A stretch of 64,000 nucleotides of DNA from Sulfurimonas sp. (GCF_028714975.1 NZ_JAQTLH010000007.1:1-64000); one strand, 5' to 3'; shown: positions 8,412-17,781, counted from the first letter of the stretch. Translations and numbers: made by a program. Notes: generated by a model from the sequence alone, not told the origin.

Positions 8412-11030
8412 GTGAAGTTATTGAATTATAGATATAAAGATAGAGATTCATTAAAAAAATTTATACAAAAAAATAGTATTTTAGATACAAATTTTACCTT
8501 TATACAGCTTTTTTATTCAGATAGTGATATAAAAAATGTTTATAAAGCAAGAGATGATTTAAACTCAATACTACCAAACGCATCTTTTATGGCTACATCT
8601 ACTGCCGGCATTGTAAAGGGCGGAGAAATAGTTGATGGTGAGATAGTTATCTCCTTTTCTCTTTTTGAGCATTCATTTACAAAATCTCTTTGTTATGTAT
8701 CAAAAACTGCCGATGAGATAGTTGAGAGTATCTCAAAAGATTTAATAACCTCCAGCACAAAACTTCTTGTAATTTTTGCAAATACATTTAAAATAAATTC
8801 TGAATATATTCTTAAAGAAATATCACTTAAGCATCCAAATATTGTCATATCCGGCGGAAATGCCGGAGATGATTTTAAATTTAAAACATCAAATGTTTTT
8901 TCTTCTAAATGCAATACCTGTGATGTGGTGGTTGGCGTTATATATTCTGATATTTTAAAGGTTGAAACAAAATACCTCTTTAATTGGCAAACTATCGGAA
9001 AACAGATGGTAGTTACGAAATCCTCTGAAAATATAGTGTATGAGATAAATAATCAAAGTGTTTTGGATATTTATAAGCACTATCTAGGTGATGAAATAGC
9101 AGAAAATATGCACACTTTAGGGATAGAATTTCCATTAATTTTTAGTGAAGATGGAGTTGATGTTGCAAGGGCTCCTATTGCAGTGGATGAAGCACAGGGG
9201 AGTGTACAATTTGCAGGCGACATAAAAGAGGGTAGTTATGTAAAATTTGGCTATGCAAATATAGAAAATATTAAAAATGCAAATATTGAAACAATCAATC
9301 AAAATAGATTTAAAAACGAAGCTATATATATTTACTCTTGTGCAACTAGAAGACAAGTATTAGGAAGTTATTTTAAAGAGGAACTTAAATCACTTCATAC
9401 TTTAGCACCACTATCTGGTTTCGCCACTTACGGTGAATTTTTTCACGACTCAAAGAGTTGCAGTAACAATCTTTTAAATATAACTACAACTTATGTGGTT
9501 TTAAATGAGGGTAATAAAGAAGAGATTATTGAACAAAAAAGAGTAGATAGAAATAAGAACATAGAAGAAATTAGATTAAAAGCTATTACGACACTTGTTG
9601 CAAAAATAGGTGAAGAATTGGATGAAAATTTATATTATTTAGAACAATTTAAAAGAATTGTAAATAATTTTTCAATAATATCTGCAACCGATGAAAAAGG
9701 AATTATCAAAGATGTAAATGAAAATTTTATAAGTTTGTCCGGATACTCCAAAGAAGAACTTATAGGAAAGTCGCACAATATTGTAAGACATGAAGATATG
9801 CCAAAAGAGGTATATAGAGATATGTGGGAAACCATAAAAAGCGGCAAATCATGGAGAGGGCTTGTAAAAAACAAAACAAAAGAGGGTAAGCCATACTATG
9901 TAATCTCTGAAATAAGTGAAGTCTTAAATAAAGATGGAAGCTTTAAAGAGTATTTAGGATTTAGAACCGATATAACAGAGCTTGAAGAGTATAAAAATAT
10001 TTTAAGAGTTGAGCTAGATATTAAAAGTAACAATCTTGAAGATAACCTGCACTATATGCAACAGTATGAAAATATAATAAATTCATCTATAGCCATTTTA
10101 AAGACAGATACAAAGAGCATCATAAAATATGCAAATAAAAAGTTTTGTGATTTAAGCGGCTATACGGAAGATGAATTAGTAGGAAAAAATTGCTCAGAGC
10201 TACGACATCAAAAACATAGAGAGTCTCATCTCTGTGATAAAATAACTGAAAAATTATCTAAAAAAGAGAGTGTTCAGTATATTTTAACAAACATTGCTAA
10301 AGATGGCTCAGAGTACATTATAGATTCACTTTTTTACCCACTATTAAATAGAAACAATGAAGTCTCAGAGTATATACAAGTTATGCTTGATGTAACAGAG
10401 ATATATGCACTCAATGAAGAGATTATAAATACGCAAAGGGAGGTAGTTCTCACTATGGGCGCTATCGGTGAGACGAGAAGCAAAGAGACAGGTTTGCATG
10501 TAAAAAGAGTAGCTGAATACTCTTATCTTTTGGCAAAATTAGCGGGGATTAGTGAAGAGGAAGCAAGCCTTCTAAAGCAAGCCTCTCCTATGCACGATAT
10601 AGGTAAAGTCGGCATTTCAGATAATATACTTAACAAACCGGCAAAGCTCACTTTGGAAGAGTTTGAAGTAATGAAAACACATGCCATAATAGGATATGAG
10701 ATGTTGCAACACTCAAAAAGACCTATCCTAAGAGCTTCTGCACAAGTTGCACTCACCCATCATGAAAAATATGATGGAAGTGGATATCCAAGAGGTTTAA
10801 AAGCAGAAAATATTCCTATTTATGGGCGTATTACCGCTATAGCCGATGTTTTTGATGCACTTGGACATGATAGATGTTATAAGAAAGCGTGGGAGTTAGA
10901 TAAAATTTTAGAACTTTTTGAGAAAGAGAGAGCAAAACATTTTGATCCAAATCTTATAGATCTATTTTTTAAAAATCTTGATAAATTTTTAGAGATTAGA
11001 GATAGATTGCAAGATAATGTACTAATTTAA
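8412..11030 (+). CDS. FIST-PAS-PAS-HD-GYP c-di-GMP phosphodiesterase
   Basis: Large cytoplasmic signalling protein of 872 residues. Order: FIST N domain (about 20-200), FIST C domain (about 210-360), a coiled-coil linker, PAS1 (about 415-525), a linker, PAS2 (about 550-660) and HD-GYP (about 670-865). FIST domains are thought to sense small ligands such as amino acids. PAS1 carries the Aer-like signature NIVRHEDMP, common in redox-sensing PAS domains. The output domain is intact: HDIGK near 727 and HHEKYDGSGYP near 782-793, so hydrolysis of c-di-GMP is expected. The start is GTG after AGGA; no ATG fits better. The next gene, 18 bases downstream, encodes a GGDEF protein, so synthesis and breakdown are co-transcribed. 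No membrane segment was seen. Confidence 0.9.
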   Translation: MKLLNYRYKDRDSLKKFIQKNSILDTNFTFIQLFYSDSDIKNVYKARDDLNSILPNASFMATSTAGIVKGGEIVDGEIVISFSLFEHSFTKSLCYVSKTADEIVESISKDLITSSTKLLVIFANTFKINSEYILKEISLKHPNIVISGGNAGDDFKFKTSNVFSSKCNTCDVVVGVIYSDILKVETKYLFNWQTIGKQMVVTKSSENIVYEINNQSVLDIYKHYLGDEIAENMHTLGIEFPLIFSEDGVDVARAPIAVDEAQGSVQFAGDIKEGSYVKFGYANIENIKNANIETINQNRFKNEAIYIYSCATRRQVLGSYFKEELKSLHTLAPLSGFATYGEFFHDSKSCSNNLLNITTTYVVLNEGNKEEIIEQKRVDRNKNIEEIRLKAITTLVAKIGEELDENLYYLEQFKRIVNNFSIISATDEKGIIKDVNENFISLSGYSKEELIGKSHNIVRHEDMPKEVYRDMWETIKSGKSWRGLVKNKTKEGKPYYVISEISEVLNKDGSFKEYLGFRTDITELEEYKNILRVELDIKSNNLEDNLHYMQQYENIINSSIAILKTDTKSIIKYANKKFCDLSGYTEDELVGKNCSELRHQKHRESHLCDKITEKLSKKESVQYILTNIAKDGSEYIIDSLFYPLLNRNNEVSEYIQVMLDVTEIYALNEEIINTQREVVLTMGAIGETRSKETGLHVKRVAEYSYLLAKLAGISEEEASLLKQASPMHDIGKVGISDNILNKPAKLTLEEFEVMKTHAIIGYEMLQHSKRPILRASAQVALTHHEKYDGSGYPRGLKAENIPIYGRITAIADVFDALGHDRCYKKAWELDKILELFEKERAKHFDPNLIDLFFKNLDKFLEIRDRLQDNVLI

Positions 11031-11048
11031 TAAACAAGGAAAAATAAA

Positions 11049-12677
11049 ATGAAGAAAATACTCATCATAGAAGCTTCAAGCGTTTTTATAAATATGTTAA
11101 AAAATATGTTTATAAAAAACATAGGCATGAAAGTATTTAGTGCTAAATCTTTAGAAGAAGCAAGTTATTTGATTGACACACACAATTTTTTTCTTGTTAT
11201 ATCAAACTTGGTGCTGCCGGATGCATTAAATCTTGAGATATTGAAACTACTTGCTAAGCATAAATTGCCTACTATTGTTTTTAGCTCAAGAGTAGAGAGC
11301 AATCTTCTTAACAATCCTGAGTATCCAAATATTATAGACTATGTGATAAAAGATTTCAACTACGGAATAAATTATCTCTCTCATTTAGTTGAAGCTATAG
11401 AGTATTGTAGAGGCAAAGAAGTTTTAGTTGTAGATGATTCAACTGCTGTTTCTAAAAATATTCAGCAGATATTAGAAAAGATTTTGTTGAAGGTTCATGT
11501 TGCTAAAGATGGCGTAAATGCAATTGAACTACTTGCTAAAAATAGTTATATTTCTTTGATAATAAGCGACTACAATATGCCAAATATGAATGGGCTTGAG
11601 CTAATAAAAACTTTAAAATCAGATATAAAATACTCAAAACTGCCTATTTTGATTATAACCGGTGAAAATGATAATGACCTAAAGATAAAATTGTATAAAT
11701 ATGGTGCAAATGATGTGATTTTAAAACCGGTCTTAGAAGAGGAGCTTAGTTCAAAAATAATACATATTTTTTTAAATATGAAGCAGATGGAAGAGATAAG
11801 TGAGTTTAATAAAATTGTTGATGACAATGTTATCACTTCATCTACGGATACAAGTGGAAAAATAATCTTAGTATCAAATGCTTTTTGTGAAATATCCGGA
11901 TACACAAGAGAAGAACTGATTGGAAAAAATCATAATATCTTAAGACATCCTGATATGCCGGATTTACTCTATGTTGATCTTTGGAAAACTATAACTTCCG
12001 GAAAAGTTTGGAGAGGTGAGCTAAAAAATAGAAAGAAAGATGGCTCTTACTACTGGGTAGATGCTATCATAGAGCCAAAGTTTAGTAAAGATAACCATAT
12101 AATAGGCTTTAATGCGTTAAGACATAATATAACTGATAAGAAAAAGATATATGAACTCTCCATCACCGACGGACTAACCTCTTTATATAACAGAAGGCAT
12201 TTCAATGATATAGCAGACTCCGTACTTGAGAATTCTTTGAGAAATAATAAAATATTTGCATTTGTCCTTTTAGATGTTGATAACTTTAAAAAGTACAACG
12301 ATAATTATGGTCACCAAGATGGTGATAGTGTACTTATAAATCTAGCAAATGTATTAAAAGAGAGCTTTAAACGCAGTGAAGACACTGTATTTAGACTAGG
12401 CGGTGAGGAGTTTGGAGTTTTGATAAGTGCAAAAAGTATAGATGATATATATACTCTAGTAGAGAGCGCTAGAAAAAACATAGAATCTCTAAGTATAGAA
12501 CACAAGCTCAACCCACCGCTAAATACAGTAACAGCTTCTTTTGGTGTAGCTATCATATCAAGTAGCACTAAAGATAAATTCATATTGGATACTGTTTATA
12601 AACAAGCAGATGATGCACTTTATGAGTCTAAAGAGAGAGGAAGAAATAGGATTACATATAAGCAACTTGGAAATTAG
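11049..12677 (+). CDS. REC-REC-PAS-GGDEF response regulator diguanylate cyclase
   Basis: Response regulator of 542 residues with two receiver domains, a PAS domain and a GGDEF output. REC1 (about 1-115) is degenerate: the acidic pocket reads IIEAS and the phospho-acceptor position reads SNLVLPD, with Asn for Asp. REC2 (about 120-240) is intact (VVDDS, ISDYNMPNMNG, and a Lys in LKPVLEE). PAS (about 255-370) has the Aer-like NILRHPDMP and closely matches PAS1 of the preceding protein. The GGDEF motif is GGEEF near residue 451, and an RxxD inhibitory site (RSED) sits five residues before it, so c-di-GMP synthesis with product inhibition is expected. It follows the HD-GYP gene by 18 bases with AAGGA in the gap. 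Confidence 0.92.
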   Translation: MKKILIIEASSVFINMLKNMFIKNIGMKVFSAKSLEEASYLIDTHNFFLVISNLVLPDALNLEILKLLAKHKLPTIVFSSRVESNLLNNPEYPNIIDYVIKDFNYGINYLSHLVEAIEYCRGKEVLVVDDSTAVSKNIQQILEKILLKVHVAKDGVNAIELLAKNSYISLIISDYNMPNMNGLELIKTLKSDIKYSKLPILIITGENDNDLKIKLYKYGANDVILKPVLEEELSSKIIHIFLNMKQMEEISEFNKIVDDNVITSSTDTSGKIILVSNAFCEISGYTREELIGKNHNILRHPDMPDLLYVDLWKTITSGKVWRGELKNRKKDGSYYWVDAIIEPKFSKDNHIIGFNALRHNITDKKKIYELSITDGLTSLYNRRHFNDIADSVLENSLRNNKIFAFVLLDVDNFKKYNDNYGHQDGDSVLINLANVLKESFKRSEDTVFRLGGEEFGVLISAKSIDDIYTLVESARKNIESLSIEHKLNPPLNTVTASFGVAIISSSTKDKFILDTVYKQADDALYESKERGRNRITYKQLGN

Positions 12678-12703
12678 ATTAGACTTTGCATAACCATAAA
12701 TTA

Positions 12704-12770
12704 GATTCCAAATCAAGTTTGGAATGACGGAGTATATGAATTTTCGTCATCCTGAACTTGATTCAGGATC
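12704..12770. repeat. Pair of related palindromic repeats in inverted orientation
   Basis: Two hairpins lie between the GGDEF gene and dgt. The first has a perfect 7-bp stem TTCCAAA/TTTGGAA with loop TCAAG (12706-12724). The second has a perfect 8-bp stem ATCCTGAA/TTCAGGAT with loop CTTGA (12749-12769). The two units are imperfect reverse complements of each other (20 of 26 positions) including flanking GATGAC-type ends, so they can also pair with one another. They resemble the dispersed GTCATTCC/GGAATGAC palindromes seen in many bacterial genomes. They may double as the terminator of the c-di-GMP operon, although no T-run follows. Confidence 0.7.
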
Positions 12771-12886
12771 CAAGTTATGTAAGAATTCTAGTGTACTAGT
12801 CTATCCAAAAATGGTTGAAATTTATATTTTTGAAGTTTTGTTTTAGTACTATGGCAATATAAAATCCCTAGAGATGGAAATAAAAA

Positions 12887-14224
12887 ATGTTTGAAAAACT
12901 ACTCTGTAAAAAAAGATACTACTCCGATGATAAGATACAAGAGGATGAAAATCAACAATATTACAGAAGCAGTTTTCATAAAGATTATGACAGGATAATA
13001 TTTTCCAACTCATTTAGAAGGCTCTCAAAAAAGACGCAAGTGCATCCGCTTTCAAAAAACGACCATGTTCACAACAGACTCACGCACAGCTTGGAAGTTG
13101 CGAGTGTCGGCAGAAGTTTAGGGCTTCGAGTCGGAGAATTTCTAAATAAAAAATACCCGCAGATAGAGATAAATCCTTATGATGTCGCATACATAATCCA
13201 AACTGCTTGTCTGGCGCATGATATCGGTAATCCGCCTTTTGGACACGCAGGGGAAGAGGTTATAAAAGAGTGGTTTGAGACTAATAAAAATGAGGATTTT
13301 TTAAAAGAGTTATCGCAAAACGAGATAGAGGATTTTATCCATCTCGATGGTAACGCTCAAAGTTTTAGAGTAGTTACTCAGATAGAAAATAACCTTTTTG
13401 AGGGAGGAATGAATCTTACTTTTGCAACGCTTGGGGCTTTAGTAAAGTACCCGCATCCATCGAGCAGTTGCAAAAATATCGGCAAATCGAAGTTTAACTA
13501 TTTTCAAAGCGAAGCTGCCTTTTTTAAAATCCTTTTTGATGAGCTTGGATTAATTAAAGCAGACGGTATATTTAAAAGACATCCCCTTTCTTACCTTATG
13601 GAAGCCTCGGACGATATCTGTTACGGTTTGCTGGATTTGCAAGATGCTCTGGAGCTTAAAATCATAACGCTTGGGGATACGAAAAATATATTTACCCTCA
13701 TTTGCGGCGAAGATGAGGTTGCAAAAATATACTCTGAGAGGAGTATTGAGGATACAAAAAAAGTCTCAAGACTGGTTGCCATCTCCATACATCTCTTAGC
13801 GGTACACACAATGGAGGTTTTTGAAGAGAATTTTGATGCCATCATAAGCGATGAGCAGCCAAAAGATTTGATTGAACTCTTTAGAAAAAAAGAGTTTCAA
13901 ACTGCCATCAAAGAAGCAAAAAGACTTGGAAGCCAAAAAATATTTAATGAAAAAAGAAAAATAGAACTTGAACTCGGAGCTTACAATATTATAGAAACTC
14001 TGCTTAAAAATCTGATGCATGCCTCGTACGAACTTTACAAAAAAGAGGATGAGTCAAAACTCTCTTTTAGATACAAAAGAGCACTAGAACTTATGGGTGA
14101 AAACAGACCAAAAAAAACAGAGAGTTTGTACACTATGTATCAAAGGGTTATTGACTATATCGTCGGAATGACCGACAATCACGCGATGTATGTGGCAAAT
14201 CAGTTGAATGGAATGGGGATTTAA
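12887..14224 (+). CDS. dgt: Deoxyguanosinetriphosphate triphosphohydrolase-like protein
   Basis: HD-superfamily dNTPase of 445 residues, hydrolysing dGTP (or other dNTPs) to deoxynucleoside and tripolyphosphate. Visible family features are FSNSFRRLSKKTQVHP near residue 41, the first metal-ligand His in NRLTHSLEVA, the HD pair in AHDIGNPPFGHAGE near residue 105, and the C-terminal dGTPase tail. It could regulate nucleotide pools or limit phage replication; the substrate is not decided by sequence. It stands alone between a repeat pair and the MazEF-like genes, with a GGAAAT-type Shine-Dalgarno before the ATG. Confidence 0.93.
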   Translation: MFEKLLCKKRYYSDDKIQEDENQQYYRSSFHKDYDRIIFSNSFRRLSKKTQVHPLSKNDHVHNRLTHSLEVASVGRSLGLRVGEFLNKKYPQIEINPYDVAYIIQTACLAHDIGNPPFGHAGEEVIKEWFETNKNEDFLKELSQNEIEDFIHLDGNAQSFRVVTQIENNLFEGGMNLTFATLGALVKYPHPSSSCKNIGKSKFNYFQSEAAFFKILFDELGLIKADGIFKRHPLSYLMEASDDICYGLLDLQDALELKIITLGDTKNIFTLICGEDEVAKIYSERSIEDTKKVSRLVAISIHLLAVHTMEVFEENFDAIISDEQPKDLIELFRKKEFQTAIKEAKRLGSQKIFNEKRKIELELGAYNIIETLLKNLMHASYELYKKEDESKLSFRYKRALELMGENRPKKTESLYTMYQRVIDYIVGMTDNHAMYVANQLNGMGI

Positions 14225-14281
14225 GGGTTTATGATTTAGCAATACTATGATATACTTTGGATATACATTAAGGAGTTAAAA

Positions 14282-14527
14282 ATGACTGCTATTATTTCAA
14301 AATGGGGAAATTCACAGGGGCTTAGAGTTCCAAAAGATATTATGCAAACTCTGCATTTATCTGTCGGTGATGAAGTTAATATATTTGTGCAAAACAATAA
14401 AGCGATAATCGAGCCTATAAAAAAAGAAAAAATAAAATATGACATCAATGAGCTTGTCGCAAAAATTCCAAAAGATTATCAAGCAAAAGAAGAGTTTATT
14501 TTATCAGTCGGAAAAGAAGAATGGTGA
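14282..14527 (+). CDS. mazE: MazE-like AbrB/SpoVT antitoxin
   Basis: Swapped-hairpin AbrB-type DNA-binding antitoxin of 81 residues. It begins with the typical ISKWGNSQGLRVPKDIM (about residues 5-21), followed by LSVGDEVNIFV and an acidic or disordered tail that would block the toxin. The ATG follows AAGGAG. The gene overlaps the toxin gene by seven bases, so the pair is translationally coupled. Upstream the near-direct repeat GATATAC...GGATATAC (about 14248-14266) overlaps the likely promoter and could be the autoregulatory site. Confidence 0.88.
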   Translation: MTAIISKWGNSQGLRVPKDIMQTLHLSVGDEVNIFVQNNKAIIEPIKKEKIKYDINELVAKIPKDYQAKEEFILSVGKEEW

Positions 14528-14856
14528 AAGAGTATATCCCAAAAAAAGGTGACTTAGTCATACTAACTTTCGACCCATCAGCCGGACATGAGCAACAAGG
14601 CAGAAGACCGGCTCTTATTATCTCAAATGAAGTTTTTAATAAACATGTAGGGTTAGCCATAGCTTGCCCAATAACTAACACCGATAGAAATTTCCCTTTT
14701 CATGTAAAAGTAGAAAGTGACAATTTAACGGGTTTTATAATGACTGAGCAGGTAAAATCCATAGACTACAATGTTAGAAAAGTTAAGTTTGTTGAGAGAG
14801 TCAGCGATGAGGTTTTAGAAAAAGTTTTAGGGATGCTAGAGAGCGTTGTGTTTTGA
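14521..14856 (+). CDS. mazF: MazF/PemK-family mRNA interferase toxin
   Basis: Predicted sequence-specific endoribonuclease toxin of 111 residues. MazF/PemK features are the N-terminal YIPKKGDLVILTFDPSAGHEQQGRRPALIIS, the central ACPITNT and FPFHV strands, and MTEQVKSIDY with a conserved Gln and Asp near the active site. It begins inside mazE (seven-base overlap), as in other mazEF pairs. Its action is on free or ribosomal mRNA when the labile MazE partner is lost. It lies at the 5' edge of the stretch rich in toxin-antitoxin genes. Confidence 0.9.
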   Translation: MVKEYIPKKGDLVILTFDPSAGHEQQGRRPALIISNEVFNKHVGLAIACPITNTDRNFPFHVKVESDNLTGFIMTEQVKSIDYNVRKVKFVERVSDEVLEKVLGMLESVVF

Positions 14857-14937
14857 ATATGCTTATTTAATTCAAGAGTCTCAATAATAAATAAAAATAA
14901 CTAGTATATTGCAATAGACTTATAGCATATTTTATAG

Positions 14938-14943
14938 TATAAT
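14938..14943 (+). promoter_or_regulatory. -10 box for DUF4143 ATPase gene
   Basis: TATAAT (TAGTATAATGC) 27 bases before the ATG at 14970, in an AT-rich 113-base gap after mazF. Confidence 0.55.
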
Positions 14944-14969
14944 GCAAAAAACAAACTAAGGCTTAATGT

Positions 14970-16175
14970 ATGCAAAAAATACTTGAAAATGCAAAAAGAC
15001 TTTATGCTCTTAAGGCAAATCAAAAACTGCCGTTATATAAAAGATATATTTTTGACGCTCTTTATAATTCGCCTGCAAAAATAACCGCAGTTTATGGGAG
15101 CAGAGGAATCGGAAAAACTACTACACTTATGCAAATACTTCAAAAATCAGAACTTTCTATCAGTGCTAAACTCTATATCTCATGCGATTATGCAATGTTT
15201 CAAGATATTTCACTTTTTGATTTTGTAGATGAGTTTAGCAAAAGAGGAGGCGAGCTTATCTGCATAGATGAGGTTCATGAAGCTTTAAATTTTGAGAAAG
15301 AGCTGAAGTCTATCTATGATTTTTTAGATATTAAAGTCTATTTTACAGGCTCATCTGCACTTCATTTAACAAGTCCTGATTTTGCAAGAAGATACTCTAT
15401 GTACCATCTTTATCCACTGAGTTTAAAAGAGTATTTGGAGCTTTCGTTTGATATATCTTTAAAATCTTATAGTTTGGAGGAGATTTTGCATAGTCATGAA
15501 AATATAGCAAATGAGATAATTCAAACTCTGCCAAATAAAAAGATACTAAAATATTATGATGAGTTTTTAAAAGTTGGAACTTATCCATTTTATTTTGAAG
15601 ATAAAGATAAATATGTAGATAGAATCATAGAGACTATAAATACTATTTTGCATACAGATTTAAGCAAGCTTTTTATGATTCAGCCGGACAAAATAGATAC
15701 TTTAAAAAAATTGCTGCTTACGATTTGTGTATCAAAACCTTTGGAATTTAGTATAGATAAATTGGCTTCAACTATCGGTATAACAAAAACCACGCTTTAC
15801 AAATACATTGAATATCTTGATGATGCAGAACTCATCAAACAAATCACACATGAAGGCAAAAGGTTTGCAGCTATTAGAAAATCAGATAAGCTCTACCTTG
15901 CCAATACAAATCTTTTTGAGGCTCTTTGCATCTCCAAAGATATCGGAACTCTAAGAGAAACATACTTTGTTAGTAATGTTTGTACAAAACATAAACTCCA
16001 CTATCTTGATAAGGGTGATTTTTTGATAAATGAAAAATATACGGTTGAAATAGGCGGTAAAAATAAAGGATTTGAGCAGATAAAAGATTTGCCAAACTCT
16101 TATGTTATTGCCGATGATATTGAGATGGGATTTGGCAATAAGATACCGCTTTGGCTGTTTGGATTTTTGTACTAA
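14970..16175 (+). CDS. AAA-family ATPase with DUF4143-type C-terminal region
   Basis: Protein of 401 residues with an N-terminal AAA ATPase domain: Walker A GSRGIGKTTT near residue 43 and Walker B ELICIDEVHEA near residue 94. A winged-helix-like middle follows (SIDKLASTIGITKTTLYKYIEYLDDAELI) and then a C-terminal DUF4143-like segment with KYTVEIGGKNKG. Such ATPases are widespread single genes with unknown function, frequently next to toxin-antitoxin and other accessory genes and variable between close strains. It has its own -10 box and is not in an operon with mazEF. Domain assignment is firm; role is not known. Confidence 0.85.
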   Translation: MQKILENAKRLYALKANQKLPLYKRYIFDALYNSPAKITAVYGSRGIGKTTTLMQILQKSELSISAKLYISCDYAMFQDISLFDFVDEFSKRGGELICIDEVHEALNFEKELKSIYDFLDIKVYFTGSSALHLTSPDFARRYSMYHLYPLSLKEYLELSFDISLKSYSLEEILHSHENIANEIIQTLPNKKILKYYDEFLKVGTYPFYFEDKDKYVDRIIETINTILHTDLSKLFMIQPDKIDTLKKLLLTICVSKPLEFSIDKLASTIGITKTTLYKYIEYLDDAELIKQITHEGKRFAAIRKSDKLYLANTNLFEALCISKDIGTLRETYFVSNVCTKHKLHYLDKGDFLINEKYTVEIGGKNKGFEQIKDLPNSYVIADDIEMGFGNKIPLWLFGFLY

Positions 16176-16255
16176 AACCTAGTTATATCTCTTGTAGCCA
16201 AATATCTGCTTGTCTATGTAAAGGCAAAGTTGTAGCCTCCGTGGCGACCGACAAT

Positions 16256-16274
16256 ATCTAAAACTAGTTTAGAT
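16256..16274. repeat. Small hairpin upstream of hypC
   Basis: Perfect 7-bp stem ATCTAAA/TTTAGAT with loop ACTAG, about 80 bases after the ATPase stop and 75 bases before hypC. It may end the ATPase transcript. The rest of the 172-base gap shows only an AT-rich stretch before hypC, with AGAG as a weak Shine-Dalgarno. Confidence 0.4.
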
Positions 16275-16347
16275 TGATATAGCAATATGTTTAAAAAAAA
16301 GATAAAATAAGTCATAAGAGAAAGTAAGTTAAATACAAAGAGTAGAT

Positions 16348-16629
16348 ATGTGCCTTTCAATTCCCAGCCGTGTAACAAAAATAGATAAAACTACAAACAC
16401 CGCAACCGTCGATACTATGGGAGTGAGCCGTGACGCTTCTTTAGACCTTATGCAAGATGGCAGTGTAGAGGTCGGGGATTATGTTCTTATACATGTCGGT
16501 TTTATTATGAACAAAATCGACAAAGAGGATGCGCTGTTGTCTCTTGAAGCGTTTGAAGAGATACTTGGGCGGATGGATGATGATGAACTGCAACAGAGCA
16601 TAATAGATAGCGATAAGTGTTTTCAATGA
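16348..16629 (+). CDS. hypC: Hydrogenase maturation factor HypC
   Basis: Small chaperone of 93 residues for NiFe-hydrogenase assembly. It carries the Fe(CN)2CO unit with HypD and delivers it to the hydrogenase large subunit. The essential N-terminal MCLSIPSRV places Cys2 correctly, and the OB-fold signature GDYVLIHVGFIMNKID is present. The stop codon overlaps the ATG of hypD (ATGA), so the two partners are translationally coupled. It is the first gene of the hyp set in this window; no hypB or hydrogenase structural gene is upstream. Confidence 0.97.
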   Translation: MCLSIPSRVTKIDKTTNTATVDTMGVSRDASLDLMQDGSVEVGDYVLIHVGFIMNKIDKEDALLSLEAFEEILGRMDDDELQQSIIDSDKCFQ

Positions 16630-17753
16630 GTAAAAAATTAGAATTAAAAGAGCTCTATTTCGGCTTTAGAAATCCACAAACCATAAAAGCGTACGCAAAG
16701 CTTATAGAAGAAGAATCAAAAAAGCTTACACACGATGTAAATATCATGGAAGTTTGCGGAGGGCATACGCATACCATTATGAAGTACGGGTTAAATCAGA
16801 TTTTGCCTGAAAATGTCAAGTTCATTCATGGTCCCGGTTGTCCTGTTTGCATCATGCCAAAAGAGAGGATAGACCACGCCTACATCTTGGCACTGCAAAA
16901 AGATGTGATTTTGATTACCTTGGGTGATATGATAAAAGTTCCAGGAAGTCACGGAAGCCTGCAAGATGCAAGGGCCCTTGGAGCCGATGTCAGATTTGTC
17001 TACTCTCCTGCCGACACTCTAAAAATAGCTTTGCAAAATCCAGATAAAACCGTTATATTTTTTGCCATAGGTTTTGAGACGACTACGCCTATGACATCCG
17101 CGCTTATAAATATGGCAATAAAACAAAACATTAAAAATATTCTCTTTCACATCAACCATGTAACCGTTCCTGAGCCTATGAGGGTTTTGCTAGACGATGA
17201 GACAAACAAGATAGACGCTTTCATCGGTCCGGCTCATGTGAGCGTTATAAGCGGGAGCAAGATTTACGACGAATTTGCCAAAAAATATAAAAAGCCCTTG
17301 GTTGTAAGCGGATTTGAGCCTGTCGATGTGATGAAATCTCTCTATATGATTTTAAAACAGTTCAATGAAAAAAGATGCGAAGTTGAGGTCGAGTACAGCA
17401 GAAGCGTAACAAAAGAGGGCAACACCGAGGCGCAAAAACTAAATGAGAAGTTCTTTGAGAGACGGGAGCATTTTAGATGGCGAGGTATCGGCGACATAGC
17501 CCAAAGTGCGCTAAAGTTAAAAGATGAGTTTAGCTATCTTGATGCGGAAGCCCTTTACAGAGATATACTACCGAGCCAAATGATAGACGACCATAAACTC
17601 TGCATCTGCGGAGATATCTTAAAAGGCAAAGCAAACCCGAAAGATTGTAAAGTCTTCTCTAAAGCCTGTACGCCATCAACCCCGCTTGGAAGCTGTATGG
17701 TAAGCAGCGAGGGTGCATGCGCGGCATACTACAAGTATGGAAATCTGTTATAA
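16626..17753 (+). CDS. hypD: Hydrogenase maturation protein HypD
   Basis: Iron-sulfur scaffold protein on which the Fe(CN)2CO group of NiFe hydrogenases is built, acting with HypC and HypE. Signature motifs are MEVCGGHTHTI, HGPGCPVCIMP, FFAIGFETTTP and the C-terminal cysteine cluster CICGDILKG...CKVFSKAC that ligates the 4Fe-4S cluster. A GTG at 16617 is open in frame, but the ATG at 16626, forming ATGA with the hypC stop, is the likelier start and gives 375 residues. In related genomes hypE usually follows directly; here about 9.3 kb of other genes separates hypD from hypE. Confidence 0.97.
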   Translation: MSKKLELKELYFGFRNPQTIKAYAKLIEEESKKLTHDVNIMEVCGGHTHTIMKYGLNQILPENVKFIHGPGCPVCIMPKERIDHAYILALQKDVILITLGDMIKVPGSHGSLQDARALGADVRFVYSPADTLKIALQNPDKTVIFFAIGFETTTPMTSALINMAIKQNIKNILFHINHVTVPEPMRVLLDDETNKIDAFIGPAHVSVISGSKIYDEFAKKYKKPLVVSGFEPVDVMKSLYMILKQFNEKRCEVEVEYSRSVTKEGNTEAQKLNEKFFERREHFRWRGIGDIAQSALKLKDEFSYLDAEALYRDILPSQMIDDHKLCICGDILKGKANPKDCKVFSKACTPSTPLGSCMVSSEGACAAYYKYGNLL

Positions 17754-17754
17754 T
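17749..17754 (+). promoter_or_regulatory. -10 box for Fic gene, overlapping hypD stop
   Basis: TATAAT overlaps the hypD stop codon and lies 28 bases before the Fic ATG, so the inserted block can be transcribed independently of hypCD. GGAG follows at a normal distance from the ATG. Confidence 0.55.
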
Positions 17755-17781
17755 AACTAACATAAGATTTGGAGCAAAGTT

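Noticed and set aside
14857-14969. Near-palindrome GCAT...ATGC around the ATPase -10 box
   Set aside because: Only the outer four pairs match; inner positions do not pair, so it is not listed as an operator.
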